A stretch of 64,000 bases of DNA from Pratylenchus scribneri (lineage: Eukaryota > Nematoda > Chromadorea > Rhabditida > Pratylenchidae), in the NCBI GenBank assembly GCA_030063045.1, contig JAQSEB010000059.1:4960001-5024000 (forward strand). The letters run 5' to 3'. This document shows positions 36,565-48,946 of the stretch, in pieces; positions within the stretch are counted from its first letter, which is position 1; each line of letters starts with the position of its first letter. Below the pieces are notes generated by a model. It did no database searches and was not told where the DNA came from. It saw nothing but the letters and a program-made list of their open reading frames with translations. The position numbers were made by a program, and so were the translations under genes.

Positions 36565-39500
36565 TCATTCCATCAAACGCAATAGAAGTGCTCTAAGCAG
36601 TCTAGCCTCGTTGCTAACCATTCTTGGCACTTCTGATCGAATTCCGAATAAATTTGCCTCAGTTGCGATTTCATGGCCATTTACTTAAAGATGAGAAATC
36701 ATTTTTAATGATTTAAAAAATCTCACATTCACAAGCTTCAAGGAAGCGAAGACATTCGAGCAAAACTTCATCTCGAATCACTATCACGCATTGGGCAATC
36801 TTTTCCAGCATTGAAGTCATACCTGAATTTCAAGGAATAATTTGGTGAAGGCCATTAATCCCCATTTTTACATCTTTTCGCATAGAACCAAGTATCTACC
36901 CCCAATTTTCTTTCGCATGGCTCCAGTGCACGCACAATCCGTGAAATCCCAAATTCATAATTGCCTTTGGCGCAATAAAGTGTGCCAATTACCAAATTGT
37001 GAAAAGAGAGAATTTTAATAGAAAAAAATATTAAAAACTTATAATGATTGAAAGATGGAAGGATTTGCGATCCGGTTCGCTGCTCTCCTCGCGTTCAACT
37101 CGTTTCATGACTTCCTCCGCCTCCTCATTGCTATCTACAAAAATGATAAATAAATGGAATACGGTCTAAAATATTTTCCTAGCATTAAATAAAGCTATTA
37201 CTGACTGGTCATTATGTAGCAAACACATAAATTTGCCAAAACAACGGCGGACACTTCCAACATCCAAAAGCGCATTTAATTTTATATAAATTATTCCATC
37301 ATTTTGATATTACTTTGTCGAAATTGGCACGAACCAATGGCGCATAACAATCGCTAAATATTAAAATTCTTTCAGAATAAATTTAATTCCCACCTTGACT
37401 CTTTGAACTTTTCTTGCATAAAAAGTGTATGGGCCAAATTCAATTTCCATGTTTCATTACCACGGCAAAATTCCGCAGATCGTCGAAAAAGTCTCTCAAT
37501 TTGGGCCCATTGCGCTTTTTCCCAGAGCAATTTTGCTTGTGCCATCAATGCTGGCAAATATTCGGCCTCCAGTGTTGTCTCAACTCCGTCGATTGCGCGT
37601 TGAAGAGAGCGGGGCTCTTGTTCTTCTCGCACTTCCTTAAGAAATACATCATAAAATGCTCCAAGGAAAAAATGATATGACCTGCAATTTTTGATGTCTT
37701 TTTCGTAATTCATTTAAACGATCATTGGAGAGAGAATCAAATTTTGCGTAGGCATCTGTTTCCGAAGACTGTTGAGTGATAAGTGCGTCCAAATAATCGA
37801 ATTGATACTGAAAAATGTGAATTTTTTAAGGAATAATTTAATTTTGATTACTTGATTAAGGAGTTTGTAGGTTAGATGGGCTGTAAAATATAAGTATATT
37901 AATAGAAATAATTAAGAAAGTAACCATTTTCGGCGAGAACATCGGCAGCCAAATCATAATATTCATATCTGAAAACATTGAAGTACATTCAGAAATTGAC
38001 TGGGGTAATTCTTAAGAATGCGACAATCTTAAGATTTTTAGCCAGTTTAAAGATTTTGGGACATTTTACTTGCAATAAAGAAGCAGAAGGTTGGCAAATG
38101 TCTCGGGAGGAAATGGATTATGGCCAAGCAAATATTGCAATTTTGAGAAACTGTCAGCCAAATTCGTGTCGACGCCAACCAATGCCTGGGGCATCGATCA
38201 TTTTTATTTAATTATTTTAATTTGGAATTGATCACTCACTTGATTGTGGAGTGTGACCGGATCCAATTCCTCCTCCGCCCTCACAGGCATATCTGTCAAT
38301 GCTTCAATGGCAGCATCCACTATTTGATTCAAAAGAGAATATTATTTTCAATTGATAAATTATTATTTACTGTTTTTCATTTGATATTCAATTGCGAATT
38401 TCAAATTGCAAGCCTCCACAACGGCACTTTCGTGCAATTGAAGTGTATTGCCGACTGAACGCAATGGGGCTTCAGTGCCCATTCCAACGCCGAGGTCTTA
38501 GAAATGTTTGGAGTACGTTAATATTTAAAATTATTAATGTTCACCTGGTAAATCTTTAACTGCTCTATCAATTATTTCTGAAATCTAAATTGACATGAAA
38601 AATTGATGCTTTCTTCCTAAATGGCAAACCATTTTTAAAGCTTGCGGATGGTCACGCATTTGATAATGGCAAAGGGCAATTGCATATGTCAATTGATTCT
38701 GAACATTGGAAAATGAATATATTGCGGAAGAATTTAATTGCCTGTGATCCGGGACTATCATCCACATCCTGTTGACTGGTTGCCGATGTGAAACGTTGAA
38801 GGGCTTCATCAAATTTTCCTTCCTGAAATCAAAATAAGTTTAAAAATGTGCGGAGAACTTCGCAACCTTAAAATCCAGACAAGCTAAATTGACCTAGAAA
38901 AGAGAAGATTAGATTTTGATAAATGAGCGAAAATCCACTTCAGTGTCCGGATCATCGTTGTCAAATTGTTCGACCAATATCCGTGCATTTTGCATATCTT
39001 CCTCTCTGTATTTAATTGCCGCATCCAATTTTACCACTTTGCTTTCCATTTTTTGATCATTAATCTGAAATTCATCAATAAATTGAAGTCAACATTTTAT
39101 AATTACCAATGCAAGAACCGAAATTGCTTCAGGGAACATATAAGCCTTTGGAATGGAGTTAAAGATAAAGATTAAGGCCAAAAGTTGACCGTTACTTACA
39201 TTGTATAATGCTTGGGCATGATAAAGGCGATAATCAGCGTGTTGTGGATAAAGTTCACTGAGTTTTTCATAGCATTCTGCAGCCATTATAAAATCTTAAA
39301 AGTAATGAAATTATCCTTACTTTTAAATATTATACCAAATTTTAAAAAGAGTACTTATATGTTTCCCATGAAGATAATATATTTAAATAAACATTATTAG
39401 TCCTAATCTGCCTATCTGGGGTAAAAGTGTTCTTGGTCTAGTATCTCAATCCGGGTTGCCAATGCCTAAGTTCCCAGTGGCCCAAATGTATGGGATAGGG

Positions 39501-40198
39501 ATTAGAGGGGAATTAAATTTAAATTATTCTTTATTATCTATGAGGAAAATATGGTAATAATAATGTAAAGGATAAAAGAACTCATAGGAAAGAAAGGTGG
39601 GAAGCTGGGAAGGCAGATTGGGGCAATATTTGATTAATGGGTGACAGGGCGATTAGGCAAAAAGTGGAGGCTGGGAGTACAGTAAGAAAATGGGAGATCT
39701 CAAAGGAAAAGAAAAGGGGTGGGAAGAAGAAGAAGGCAGATTGGGGCAATATTTGATTGATGGGTGACAGGGCGATTAGGCAAAGAGTTGGGGTACAGTA
39801 GGATGAATAGGAAAGACCCTTAGGCATTATTGGCAGAGAAAAATATCCTTTATCTTTAGATCTTTACTCGTCAATGCACATGCACAATTCGAATTTACAT
39901 TAATAATTTCCCTCTAAATAACCTTGAATATGATGGTAACAATAGCCAAGTAAGGAGAGAGCAGCGCGCGACTGATTAATTAAATTAAAAATATATTACC
40001 CATTTGAAGAGAAAAAAAATGGAAAGCAACCTCCGGATTTCTTTGTAATTCATATTGCAAAATGCGCATTGCCTCCGTAAATTTGTTGTCACGGATCTGA
40101 ATAAAAAAAATAATAAAATTCGAAATTGCTCTAATAAAAAATACCATCCCATAAATTGTGCTTGTAAATTCACCATCCTTGATCGGTAGGAATGCCAT
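36565..40198 (-). CDS. dyf-1: Intraflagellar transport protein IFT70/TTC30
   Basis: Exons run from MAFLPIKDGEFTSTIYGM (40198) to a TGA at 36565-36567. Landmarks in TTC30 order: MRILQYELQRNPE, SRAALSLLGYCYHH (exon 39923-39971), AAECYEKLSELYP, YRLYHAQALYN, LMAQAKLLWEKAQW, SAEFCRGNETWKLNLAHTLF, then SMLEKIAQCVIVIRDEV and LNGHEIATEANLFG. It is a TPR-repeat solenoid in the IFT-B complex that carries cargo along cilia. The C. elegans orthologue DYF-1 acts in sensory cilia. Intron 39295-39922 (628 nt) is far longer than usual and holds a tandem duplication. No Argonaute, CSB or RRP12 functional link is implied by adjacency. Confidence 0.92.
39580..39815. repeat. Two-copy tandem duplication in IFT70 intron
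   Basis: A 51-nt block containing GGCAGATTGGGGCAATATTT and GGGTGACAGGGCGATTAGGC occurs at 39611-39661 and 39734-39784, with one or two mismatches. Surrounding GTGGGAAG and GTACAGTA words repeat too, giving a unit of about 120 nt. It lies inside intron 39295-39922. Confidence 0.85.
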
Positions 40199-40685
40199 TT
40201 TTTCGAAAAGCTATTAATAATAATAAAATGTCGGATAATGAAAAATAATTTGTAGTAAAATTTCCATTTTATGTTTGTTTCTATGGCAACCAAAATCTAA
40301 AAATATATGTCAGTATCGGCAATTTTCAATGTAATATTTATTCATCGAAAATATTATATATAGAGTATAAGATTAAATATTAAAAATTGTTAATATAAAT
40401 ATGACAATATTTTTCCAATGATTTGTGCCTTAATAAGGCATTTAGGCTGTGCTTTGTCTTGTACCGTGAAATAGCATGGAATTCCATTCTTTTCAATAGA
40501 AATAGTAGAAAGAGTTGCCTAATTTGATTAATTTTTCCCTCCTTCTATTGGACTTGGACCATTGAATCGGGGTTTAATGCGAATTTATTTCCATTAATTC
40601 TTTCTGCTGTTGCTTTCTGCTGAATAGCCGATGACATTTTCATTGATCAAACCTCCTTTCTCCAAACCAAATCACAAATGTCCTA
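40199..40685. other. Divergent promoter region between IFT70 and the Cys-loop receptor
   Basis: About 490 nt between two divergently transcribed genes, A/T-rich. I saw no clear X-box sequence for cilia genes by eye. Confidence 0.4.
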
Positions 40686-43600
40686 ATGCGAATCACCAAA
40701 ATTCCTATACTCATTTTATTTATTTTCCTTTTGGCCATCAATTTTGTTGGTGGAAAACGGCGAATAAGTGGACGGAATTGGCAATTCGAAGCTCGTCCAG
40801 GGATGGGAAATTTGGTACTTGAGGGGGAGGAAGAACAGGAACAGAGCGAATCGGAGGAAGGAAATGGCGGAATGGAAGATGGCAACGAAAATATAGATGG
40901 AGGAATCACGGATTCATGGACATCAACGATGATGCCATCAATGGATCCAAAAAAGGAAATGGAATTGAATGAAAATAGAGTTGATGTTTTGGAAAAGGAA
41001 CCGGAAATGAAAAATGATGAAGGTGGGGTTTAAATTAATCCAAATAGTTTTGGGAATTGGAACATAGAAAAGGCCAAGGAAATCATTGAGAAGGCCATGA
41101 TGAATATGACGGATACGGAGGAAATGTTGCCTTTTGATAGCGAGGAAATTTGGAGGAATCTTTCACTTCTCCCAGGTCATTTCCATTTTATTATATTTGG
41201 CACAAAAAAAATATTAATAAAGAAGCAAAAGGGAAGAAAATATTCTGGATTGACGCAACATTTAAAGCCGTGGATTTGGGCATGAATTTCAGTGAACTGG
41301 CCGAATGCCAAACTTGGAGACGATTTTGGCACGCCAAAAAGGAAGGAAATGATACGGAAAAATTATTCCAGATGGTCAAAGTTGGAGGCCAAATAAATGA
41401 AATATTTCGAGATTGAGCATATTTTTAGGCGGAAAATCGGACGGATGAAGGAGAGGAAGAGGGGGAAAACAATGAATTGGTGGAATATGAAATTGTGGAG
41501 GATGGGGGAAGGCTTGAAGAATTAATTCCCTCATCAATGGCCGATGAATTGCTGGATAATGAAGATTATGAGGTGAAATCAAATGAGGAATTTGTTTAAA
41601 ATGTTCCATAAAAGGCGGTTGGCATTCTTTTTGAAGAAGTTTGCGGCGAACATGAAAGAGATTTTTTCTATAAATCGCCGGAGGATGCGAAGGCAATTGG
41701 CATTGGCAATGGATCGATCATTTGTGAGCCTTTTAGGGTCGGTTAATGGACAAAAAAAAGGTGGGAATTTCTGTGGCAAATTTAGAGAGAATTGCATCCG
41801 GAAATTGAACAATTGGTCAAATTGGAGAGAGAAATGAATGGGATGGTTGGATGGAATGAAACGGAAGAAGAGGAAAAAGAAGAAAAGGGGAAGAAGGAAC
41901 GTGGACGAAGAGAATCGGAAGAGGAAGTGAAATTGGAGGATGAAGAGGATGAAATGAAAAAGCAGAGGAAGAAGAGCAATCGAAGTGGAGGGCCAAGAAA
42001 AGGCAAAATAATTAATACAAATTGGTTGGTTTTTGAATTTGAAAATGGCAAAATTGATGCCTTTTAGGGATTCTGATGATGAGAAGGATTCGAAGAAGCG
42101 GAGAAGGAGAAAAAGAGAGGAGGAAGAGGCAAAAAGTGGGGAAAAAATAGCCAAAACTGAGGAGGAAATGGAGGAAACAATTCGGAATAAAACAGAATCA
42201 GCAGCGGATGCAAAACCGAAGAAACCGGTGGAAGTGGATGTATCTGATGAGACAAGGTGAATGGCCGAAATCCATCCTCCAAGGATTAATGAATTATTCT
42301 AGTCCATTGTTGATTTTCTCCACTGAAATTGTGGCCAATTCACTGGGCCTTCGAATTGCCCCTCGGCTATTTCAACGCCATCAAAGAGTGGGCTTATTTT
42401 TACCGGGCATTTGCTCCGATTATGTGCCAAAGGCAATTGAGGCATTCAATGCCAGCGATTTTGAAGGCATTTTACCGACAAAAACGGAAATGTAATAGAT
42501 TTTATAAAGGTGTTGAGATTGAAGGACCAATTGGGGTGAATATAAGCGCGCTGGAAAGTGCTGGCGTGAATTTGACAGAATTGGCCGAAAAATTGAGGAA
42601 TGATACCGAGGTGGATGAAATTTTAGGGCGAACAAAGGACACGGCAAGGCAAGTGGAGGAATGGCCAATAATTGGGCGAAAAAGGTCATTTGAATTTACA
42701 GGGCATTGGGCGGTAGCTATATCCTCCCGGTATGTTATTTTAGGCAACCTCTGATTGATCCATCTTATTAATTTTATTATATTGTATCCAATTTATTTAT
42801 TCCAAGGTGCTAAACAAGAACCAATACGATCCATTTTCACCTCCAATTGTCTTCCAGGGAAGTGCAGTTGTCGTTCGTTTTGGCATTTACATTGAGTCTA
42901 TGTCCAATTTCCAAACCAGCACAATGGTCAAATTCAAATCATTCCATTTTGATTTGATCCTTCCATAATAGGACTATGATATGGACATTTATTTGATAAT
43001 GGGATGGCGTGATCCCCGTTTGGTCAACACTTTTACAAAACCAATTCTCGTCAAAGAGGAGGAAATTTTGGAGAAAATTTGGCGACCGGATCCATTTTTC
43101 GATGCTAAGGAGGCCGAATTCCATGAAGTCACCTTCCTCAATTTTTTAATGCGAATTTTCAATGATGGACTAATTCTATATGAAACTAGGTATTTTTTGG
43201 AGAATGGACAAAATAATTTGGTAATTTTATTTGAAAAGGATTAAGTTGAAACCGGCTTGCAATTTAATCCTTTGCAAATATCCACATGATAAACAAACTT
43301 GCGAACTCCAAATTAAATCATGTAAAAATCTCGCAATTATATTGTATTTTTATTTATTCCTAAAGTTGCCTATCCGGCCGAAACTGTCCGCTTTGAATGG
43401 TTCACAAATCGAAAGGATGCAATTGACAAGAATCCGGATGTTCGATTGCCTGAATTGTACATTGACAATTATGAGCCAACAAAAGTGCCAGGGAATGGGG
43501 AAAATGAAAATTAAATTCTATTCGATACCATAGTGCAATCGGTCAAGGAAAAGCGGTGAATTTGCCTGCTTGAGGGCTGTATTCCGTCTGAAACGGGATG

Positions 43601-44337
43601 TTGGCTTTCACATAGCACAGGTCCAATCACAATTTTGGGGGACATTTATCTGGATATTCTCTAATAAACCCTTTACTTTCCATTAATTCTATTCGAATTA
43701 ATTACCCCAATCCACTCTGATATTATGCCTTCTCCCAGACTTATATTCCCACTTCGTTGGCATTGATGTTCTCCTGGGTTGGCGTTTGGCTGCCCGAAGA
43801 ATTCATGGAAGGCCGAATTGGAGTGGCCATCACCGTATTGTTGACACTTTCCACAGAATCTGCCGGAGCTCGTGAACATTTGCCTTCCGTCTCATATTTG
43901 AAGGCAATTGACCTTTGGTTTGGCTACATCACCGGATTTGTTTTCTTCACCCTACTCCAAACCCTGTTCGTCATTGGTTTCGACAAACGCGCAAATCAAT
44001 TGGTCAGTCATTCTCGGCTTTGACATTATCCTTCCATTTTCCCTTGAATTGTTAATTCAAATTTTGCAGCGAAAATGGGCAACCAAAAAACGGCGTGGCA
44101 CTTTGGAATTGAGTCGAGAGGCGAGGGAAGAAATGTCGGAAAGGTAACAGGAAAAATGGCATTTTTATTGATCCCAACAATTCCTTTTTAAGAGCTGATC
44201 GATACCATAAAATTGGCCGATATTTGGACAATTGTTGCCGAGTTTTTTATCCGCTCAGTTTTAGTCTTTTCCTAATCCTTTACTATTTTGTACTGACCGA
44301 AGGCCAACAAGATGATTGCATTGCCGACAGGCATTAA
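40686..44337 (+). CDS. Cys-loop ligand-gated ion channel with a giant acidic N-terminal extension
   Basis: Eighteen exons sum to 2721 nt with every junction in phase (906 aa). Residues 1-23 (ITKIPILILFIFLLAINFVG) are a signal peptide. About 510 residues follow, rich in Glu/Lys with several N-glycosylation sites and no recognised domain. The ligand-binding domain begins near VLNKNQYDPFSPP. Then come the WRPDPFF motif, the Cys-loop CNLILCKYPHDKQTC (C-x13-C), M1 after LKRDVGF, M2 (GVAITVLLTLSTESAGAREHLP), M3 and a short M4 ending ADRH. The residues before M2 are FMEGRIG, not the PAR motif of anion-selective relatives; EXP-1/LGC-35-like receptors also lack PAR. The intron 42649-42701 linking extension to channel uses a GC donor. 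If this junction is wrong, the locus would be two genes. It ends 62 nt from the convergent MAM-like gene. Confidence 0.8.
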
Positions 44338-44399
44338 TTAATTAATAAATTCATTTATTTCACTCAAAATTAATCACAAATTTGAATGCAATTTCATTT

Positions 44400-46474
44400 T
44401 TATCCAATCCATTCTTCTCTTTCCACCTGATTTGGCTCATTTTCCTCCTCCATTCCATCTTCTTGTTCCTTTTCCCTTTCATCTTCTTCCGCAATTCTCC
44501 ATTTTTCCATTAGGCGATTCCTTCTTTGTGCCAAATTTGGTTGTTGCCTTCTTCGAATATTAAATGGCATTTGACCATTCATCAGTAGACCTGAAATTGA
44601 AGAATTTCAATTCCCATTCCCCCTTTCCCCACTATTTCGAATATCCATTGGCCTAATTGGCCTCTGCATTTGGTGGCCACCACCTCCTTCATTCCCATTC
44701 TCCTCATTTCCATTTATTGGCGGCCTTTTGACCACTCGAACTGAACGCAATTCATTCCCCAACAATTCTGGGAATTTTGGCTGTGTGGATTCGGACAATT
44801 TGGATGATTCAGTGAGGGAATTGGGCGGAGGTGGAGGTGTTGGGACTGTTTCAATTTGATGCACTAAATTGTCGATTGGCCCATTTGTCGTTGAATGCAT
44901 TGTGGAATTCAACAATAAATCCTTCATCAAATCAATTTATCATTCCCACATTCATTTTTTCACCTGCAATTTGCTTTGTCTCGCCAATCCATTACCGTAA
45001 ATCATCCAATCCAGCATTGAACGAAATCCCTCGAAGGGCCCAATTGGCTGTTGAGTTTGCTGTACTTCATCAAACGATTTTTTCGATTCTTTTCCGCCTC
45101 CATTTAATGAAGGCAATGGCAAAAGTTGTTGATAATCTGGCCGAAGGGCACTTTGTGGTGGAGCCTGAATCTATTTGAGTGGGGGAAAAAATAAATAAAA
45201 GGCCGAACATTTCTGGCTGCAGCAAATTGGCTCTTTGGGTCTGGTTCACGTTCACAAAATTCGCCAAAATATTCCAAATTGTCAATGATGGCAAATCCAC
45301 CTTGGATGGCCGAACTGGTGAACACAAAATTGTGGGCTTGGATAAAAATCTGATTGAGAGAAGGGGAGTCGATTAAATTGCACAATTTAAGCCAATAATT
45401 TGTTCAACCATCCATTCTAATTCATTTTCACCTGCATTGGTTCATTAATTTCGGGCAATGTGACGAACACGGGGCCTGGGTCCCCATTTTCGATGGGTTT
45501 ACTGCAATAATCAAAATAGGGGAAAAGACGGAGGACGGATTTGACGCAGACAACTTGAAAAGAAAATGTGAATTGACTGAAATGAAAAGGCCACTCACTG
45601 ATTTTGACCTCCGGGCTAGTCCAATAATGGAATCGAAGATTGGCTACGCCCATTTGGCATTCAATCACATCACTCACCAAAATTGCCTTTGTGCCAGGGA
45701 ATTCAACCCGATCCGTGGCCGCAATACCGTAGAAGCCTTCTACAGGGGAAACAATTGAGCATTTTAATAATTTACCCAATAGAATGGAATGGAAGGAAGG
45801 AATAATTTTTATATTGTATTTTAATTGTTTATTGTCTATTAAAATGAATTAATCTCATATGCCTATTATCCCCTTTATCCTTTCATAATTAATTTCATCC
45901 AATGAACTTGCCTGGTGCAAAATGTGTTCCTGTGGTCAATCTGCAATTTATGCCAATATTCGTGGATTAAATTCCCCTAAATTTGTTGACCTAAGCCGAT
46001 TTTCGTCCAAAAAGCCGGCGCCCTGATACCAATCCAATTCATCCACCAAAAGTCCCTCCATATTTCGCCATCGGCATTTATCATCAAAATCGTAACAATA
46101 CAGTTCTTCGGGCGTCTTGACTGGTCCTGAAAGTGCAGTGGCCCGATCTACGAATGATGGGACAAATCATTGCGATATTGGATTGGAATATTGAACCAAT
46201 TCCGGGCGAAAATTCGGTACCGCCACCTCCTTGTTGGGTTTGTTCGCCAAAAAGGCGGCTGGGCGAATGCCGGGCCGATGGCGAAATTGGCTGATTATTA
46301 TTTGGGAATGGAGAGGGCGGAGGAGGAGAACAACAATGGACTTAAAATTTAAAATGGAAAATGAATTGGGAAAGGGACAAAACCTGGCTTATGATGGTGG
46401 AATTGGAGGAAAAATATTAAGGGAAAGAATTCGATAAATGATTTTGGCCAAAACAAAAATATTGTTGGTGCCAT
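44400..46474 (-). CDS. MAM-like extracellular protein
   Basis: Exons run from a hydrophobic start MAPTIFLFWPKSF (46474), a probable signal peptide of about 23 residues, to a TAA at 44400. The central domain contains YCYDFDDKCRWRN, ELDWYQGAGF, FAPEGFYGIAATDR, SDVIECQMGVANLRFHYWTS and GGFAIIDNLEYFGE. This Cys/Trp layout resembles a MAM domain, an extracellular adhesion module. The C-terminal half is low complexity (PTPPPPP, GNEGGGG) and ends in an Arg/Glu-rich helix. Intron 45740-45911 needs a GC donor (G|GCAAGT). The exon edge at 45220-45310 has two phase-compatible options, so one cysteine of the domain is uncertain. The start is the least certain part. Confidence 0.65.
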
Positions 46475-47006
46475 TGTTAATAGGCAAATGGCATTTAAGA
46501 AAATGAGGGAATAATCGGCAAAATTTGGGGGAAAGAAAGAGACAGGTCGAACCAATCCAATAATATTTGGAGAAGTGGGTATTGGATTTGTTAAATTTGA
46601 GGTGAAAGTGAGCAGCGAATTGTTCAAACAAAAAGCGGCACCATTTGAAAGAAGATGGGAGGAAGTGGGCTTTTCGGTTGAATGCATTCTTCTCACCCCC
46701 AAAATTGTCGCCGTTTTGGCGCATCTTTCGAAAAAGGGAAATTTTAGGATGGAAAATGGATCACGCATTTTTGTGAAATTGAATCGGTTGAAAAAAAGGT
46801 GGCACATTAATTGTGGAATTAAATCTCAAAACAACTAATGAAATTAAGTATTGATAGGAGGGGAAGGATAGATTTGTTTCTATTCTTTTTACATTCGTTT
46901 TTATTTATTTATGAATAACTTATCAATTTATGGAAATAAAAATATTTAATAGGCCAAATATATGTAAAAATAAAATAATTTTAACTTGAATTCAGTCCTC
47001 TTTGAT
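46475..47006. other. Intergenic, no supported gene
   Basis: Frames on both strands (46349-46807 minus, 46575-46838 plus) are open over the same bases and carry no motif. Confidence 0.4.
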
Positions 47007-48405
47007 TCACCAAAAGAATGGTTCATTCTCCTCTTCCTCCTCCTGCCCTTCTCCATTTTGTTCATTTCCATTTATGGCCATGGCCATTGCCTTCTCCTCC
47101 TCTTTCCCTTTATTATTATTCTTCAACCATCCACCAACATATGGGCTATATGTCCAAATGAATGTTTCTCTTCGTCCATTGTCCACCAACGAAATTCGAT
47201 GTTTCACCGTTGACAATGGCATTCCCAACAATTTGGCCAATTTTTTGACCACCGGTGCCGTCTCACAATTGGCCATCTTCAAAAGGGAATTATTAAATGG
47301 AAGTGGAGGAAATGAATCAAACATGAATTGCAGTCATTCCCACACTTTCGGCCCCACGGCAATGCTGAAAATGATTGAAGGGGAATGTGATGATTTTATT
47401 CCCCAAAAATTCTAACCCCTTCTGTGTCATCAATGAAAATGCATTCAGAAGGCAGCAATCCAAGTTGTTCGGCGGCAGTCTATTAATAATAATAGGAAAT
47501 TGTCGGGGTTTTGTCCCATTAATTGACCAACCTGGAATATTTGTGGACTTGGCTTCCTTAATCCAAGTTTGCACGATTCAATGACCAAATCGAATAGGGA
47601 AACATCTGCAATGAAAATGAATAATATATTTTGGCCAATTTAATTTATTCACAAATCTTATTAGAATGTTTATAAACCTACCCGAAAGCATAACGGTCCT
47701 CTGCCTTTGATTGGACCAGAATCCATTGTTTGTGACAATTCCAACTTTGAGGCCTGCTTCCCTCAATTGAGGCACAATGGCCAAAAGGCCTTCATCCAAA
47801 ATGGCCGTATTTTCCACTTGGGCCACTTCTTCGATGTTAAATCTGGGCAAATTTGGCATCAATTCGGCGAAGAGGTCGCGAAGTTCTTCCTGAAAAATCA
47901 TTGAAAAAATGAGGAAATGGATGAAATACGAACAGCGGATTTGAGGCCCAAATCGAAGTCATGAAGATTTTTGGCTACTTTTTTATTTGTTCTCGCTTTT
48001 TTGACCAAATCCTCATAGGCATACGGATTTTCTGAATGCAAAATTGTCCATTAAATTCAAAATAAATTATGCCAGACTATATTTGACGAGGACACCGCCC
48101 ATATCGAAAAGAACGGCCTTGAATTGAGTATGGCCATTGGCAATATTGGCCAATTCATTTTCATTCTGTTTCTGATTGGCATTGACATCCAATTTTGGTG
48201 GACATTGTTCGCTACAGTTTTGGACCATTTTATTATTTTGGGAAGTGGTTTGGGGGAATTGGAGGCAATCGTCCGTCTTTAAATTGGGCAGGGAATTGGA
48301 ACGTTGAGGAGGAGGGGAAGGATTGAGGACCAAAATTGAAGTTGAAGGTGAAATTGTCGTTTTTTGATGGGAGTTTGAGGCAATTTGAATTGTTTTTGTC
48401 AACAA
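47007..48405 (-). CDS. HAD-superfamily hydrolase, ACAD10/EPHX2 phosphatase-like
   Basis: Seven exons sum to 1083 nt in frame (360 aa): 48078-48405, 47934-48031, 47682-47889, 47532-47605, 47417-47479, 47323-47364 and 47007-47276. HAD motif I is AVLFDMGGVL, with the FDMGGV form seen in ACAD10 (Gly where phosphatases have the second Asp). Motif II is GIVTNNGF, motif III is LGLRKPSPQIF, motif IV is CIFIDDTEG. About 95 residues of Ser/Pro/Gln-rich leader precede the domain. After GMTAIH a C-terminal segment (VVKKLAKLLGMP, TFIWTYSPYVGGWL) and an acidic tail ending FFW follow. No acyl-CoA dehydrogenase or epoxide hydrolase domain is attached. The missing second Asp leaves catalysis uncertain. Confidence 0.82.
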
Positions 48406-48946
48406 TTTGATGGGATTATGACTTGGAATACAATTTTTGGGATGGCTTCAATTGGATTATAGGATTTATTTTTGGGCAAAATCAAAAATATTGAGTGAGC
48501 AGTCAACAAAAAATTGCGAAGGTTTTTATCCCCAAAATTTGGGTGACCCTTTCAGCCGAGAATGCAATTGGCCCTGCGCGACAATTGGATCAACCTAGCC
48601 AATTGGAAAATGAACATTTTTTGAAAATTATTTTGAGTTTTGTTCAATTCAAAGGAAATCATGGAGTTTGTGCCAGCAGCAGGTGGGGGCAGCCAATTCA
48701 GGTGGAAATAATTTATTAGAAGGCTAATTTGAAATGGATGGTTGGCCAATGGAATGCATCCCTCCTTCCTCCCTTTGGGCCTTGTCCAAATGTGTTAAAA
48801 TCAACAGATTTGGCCCATTCCCCCAAATGAAAATCAGCCGTAAAAATTCAATTTTTTATCCATTTTCTGCATTTGTACCCGATCTTCGCCCTTTCCCCCA
48901 AAATTCCTCCGTTCCATTCATTCATTCATTTCCGCATTTTTCTGCC
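48406..48946. other. Intergenic, no supported gene
   Basis: About 540 nt between the HAD start and the P450 stop (same strand). Short frames only; the C/T-rich part near 48760-48960 belongs to the P450 3' side. Confidence 0.45.

Noticed and set aside
42329..42754. 141-codon frame as a single exon in the channel gene
   Set aside because: Only its later part is used. Upstream, the alternative frame (42303-42491) continues from the previous exon and joins through a 55-nt intron in phase, and the end is removed by the GC-AG intron at 42649-42701.
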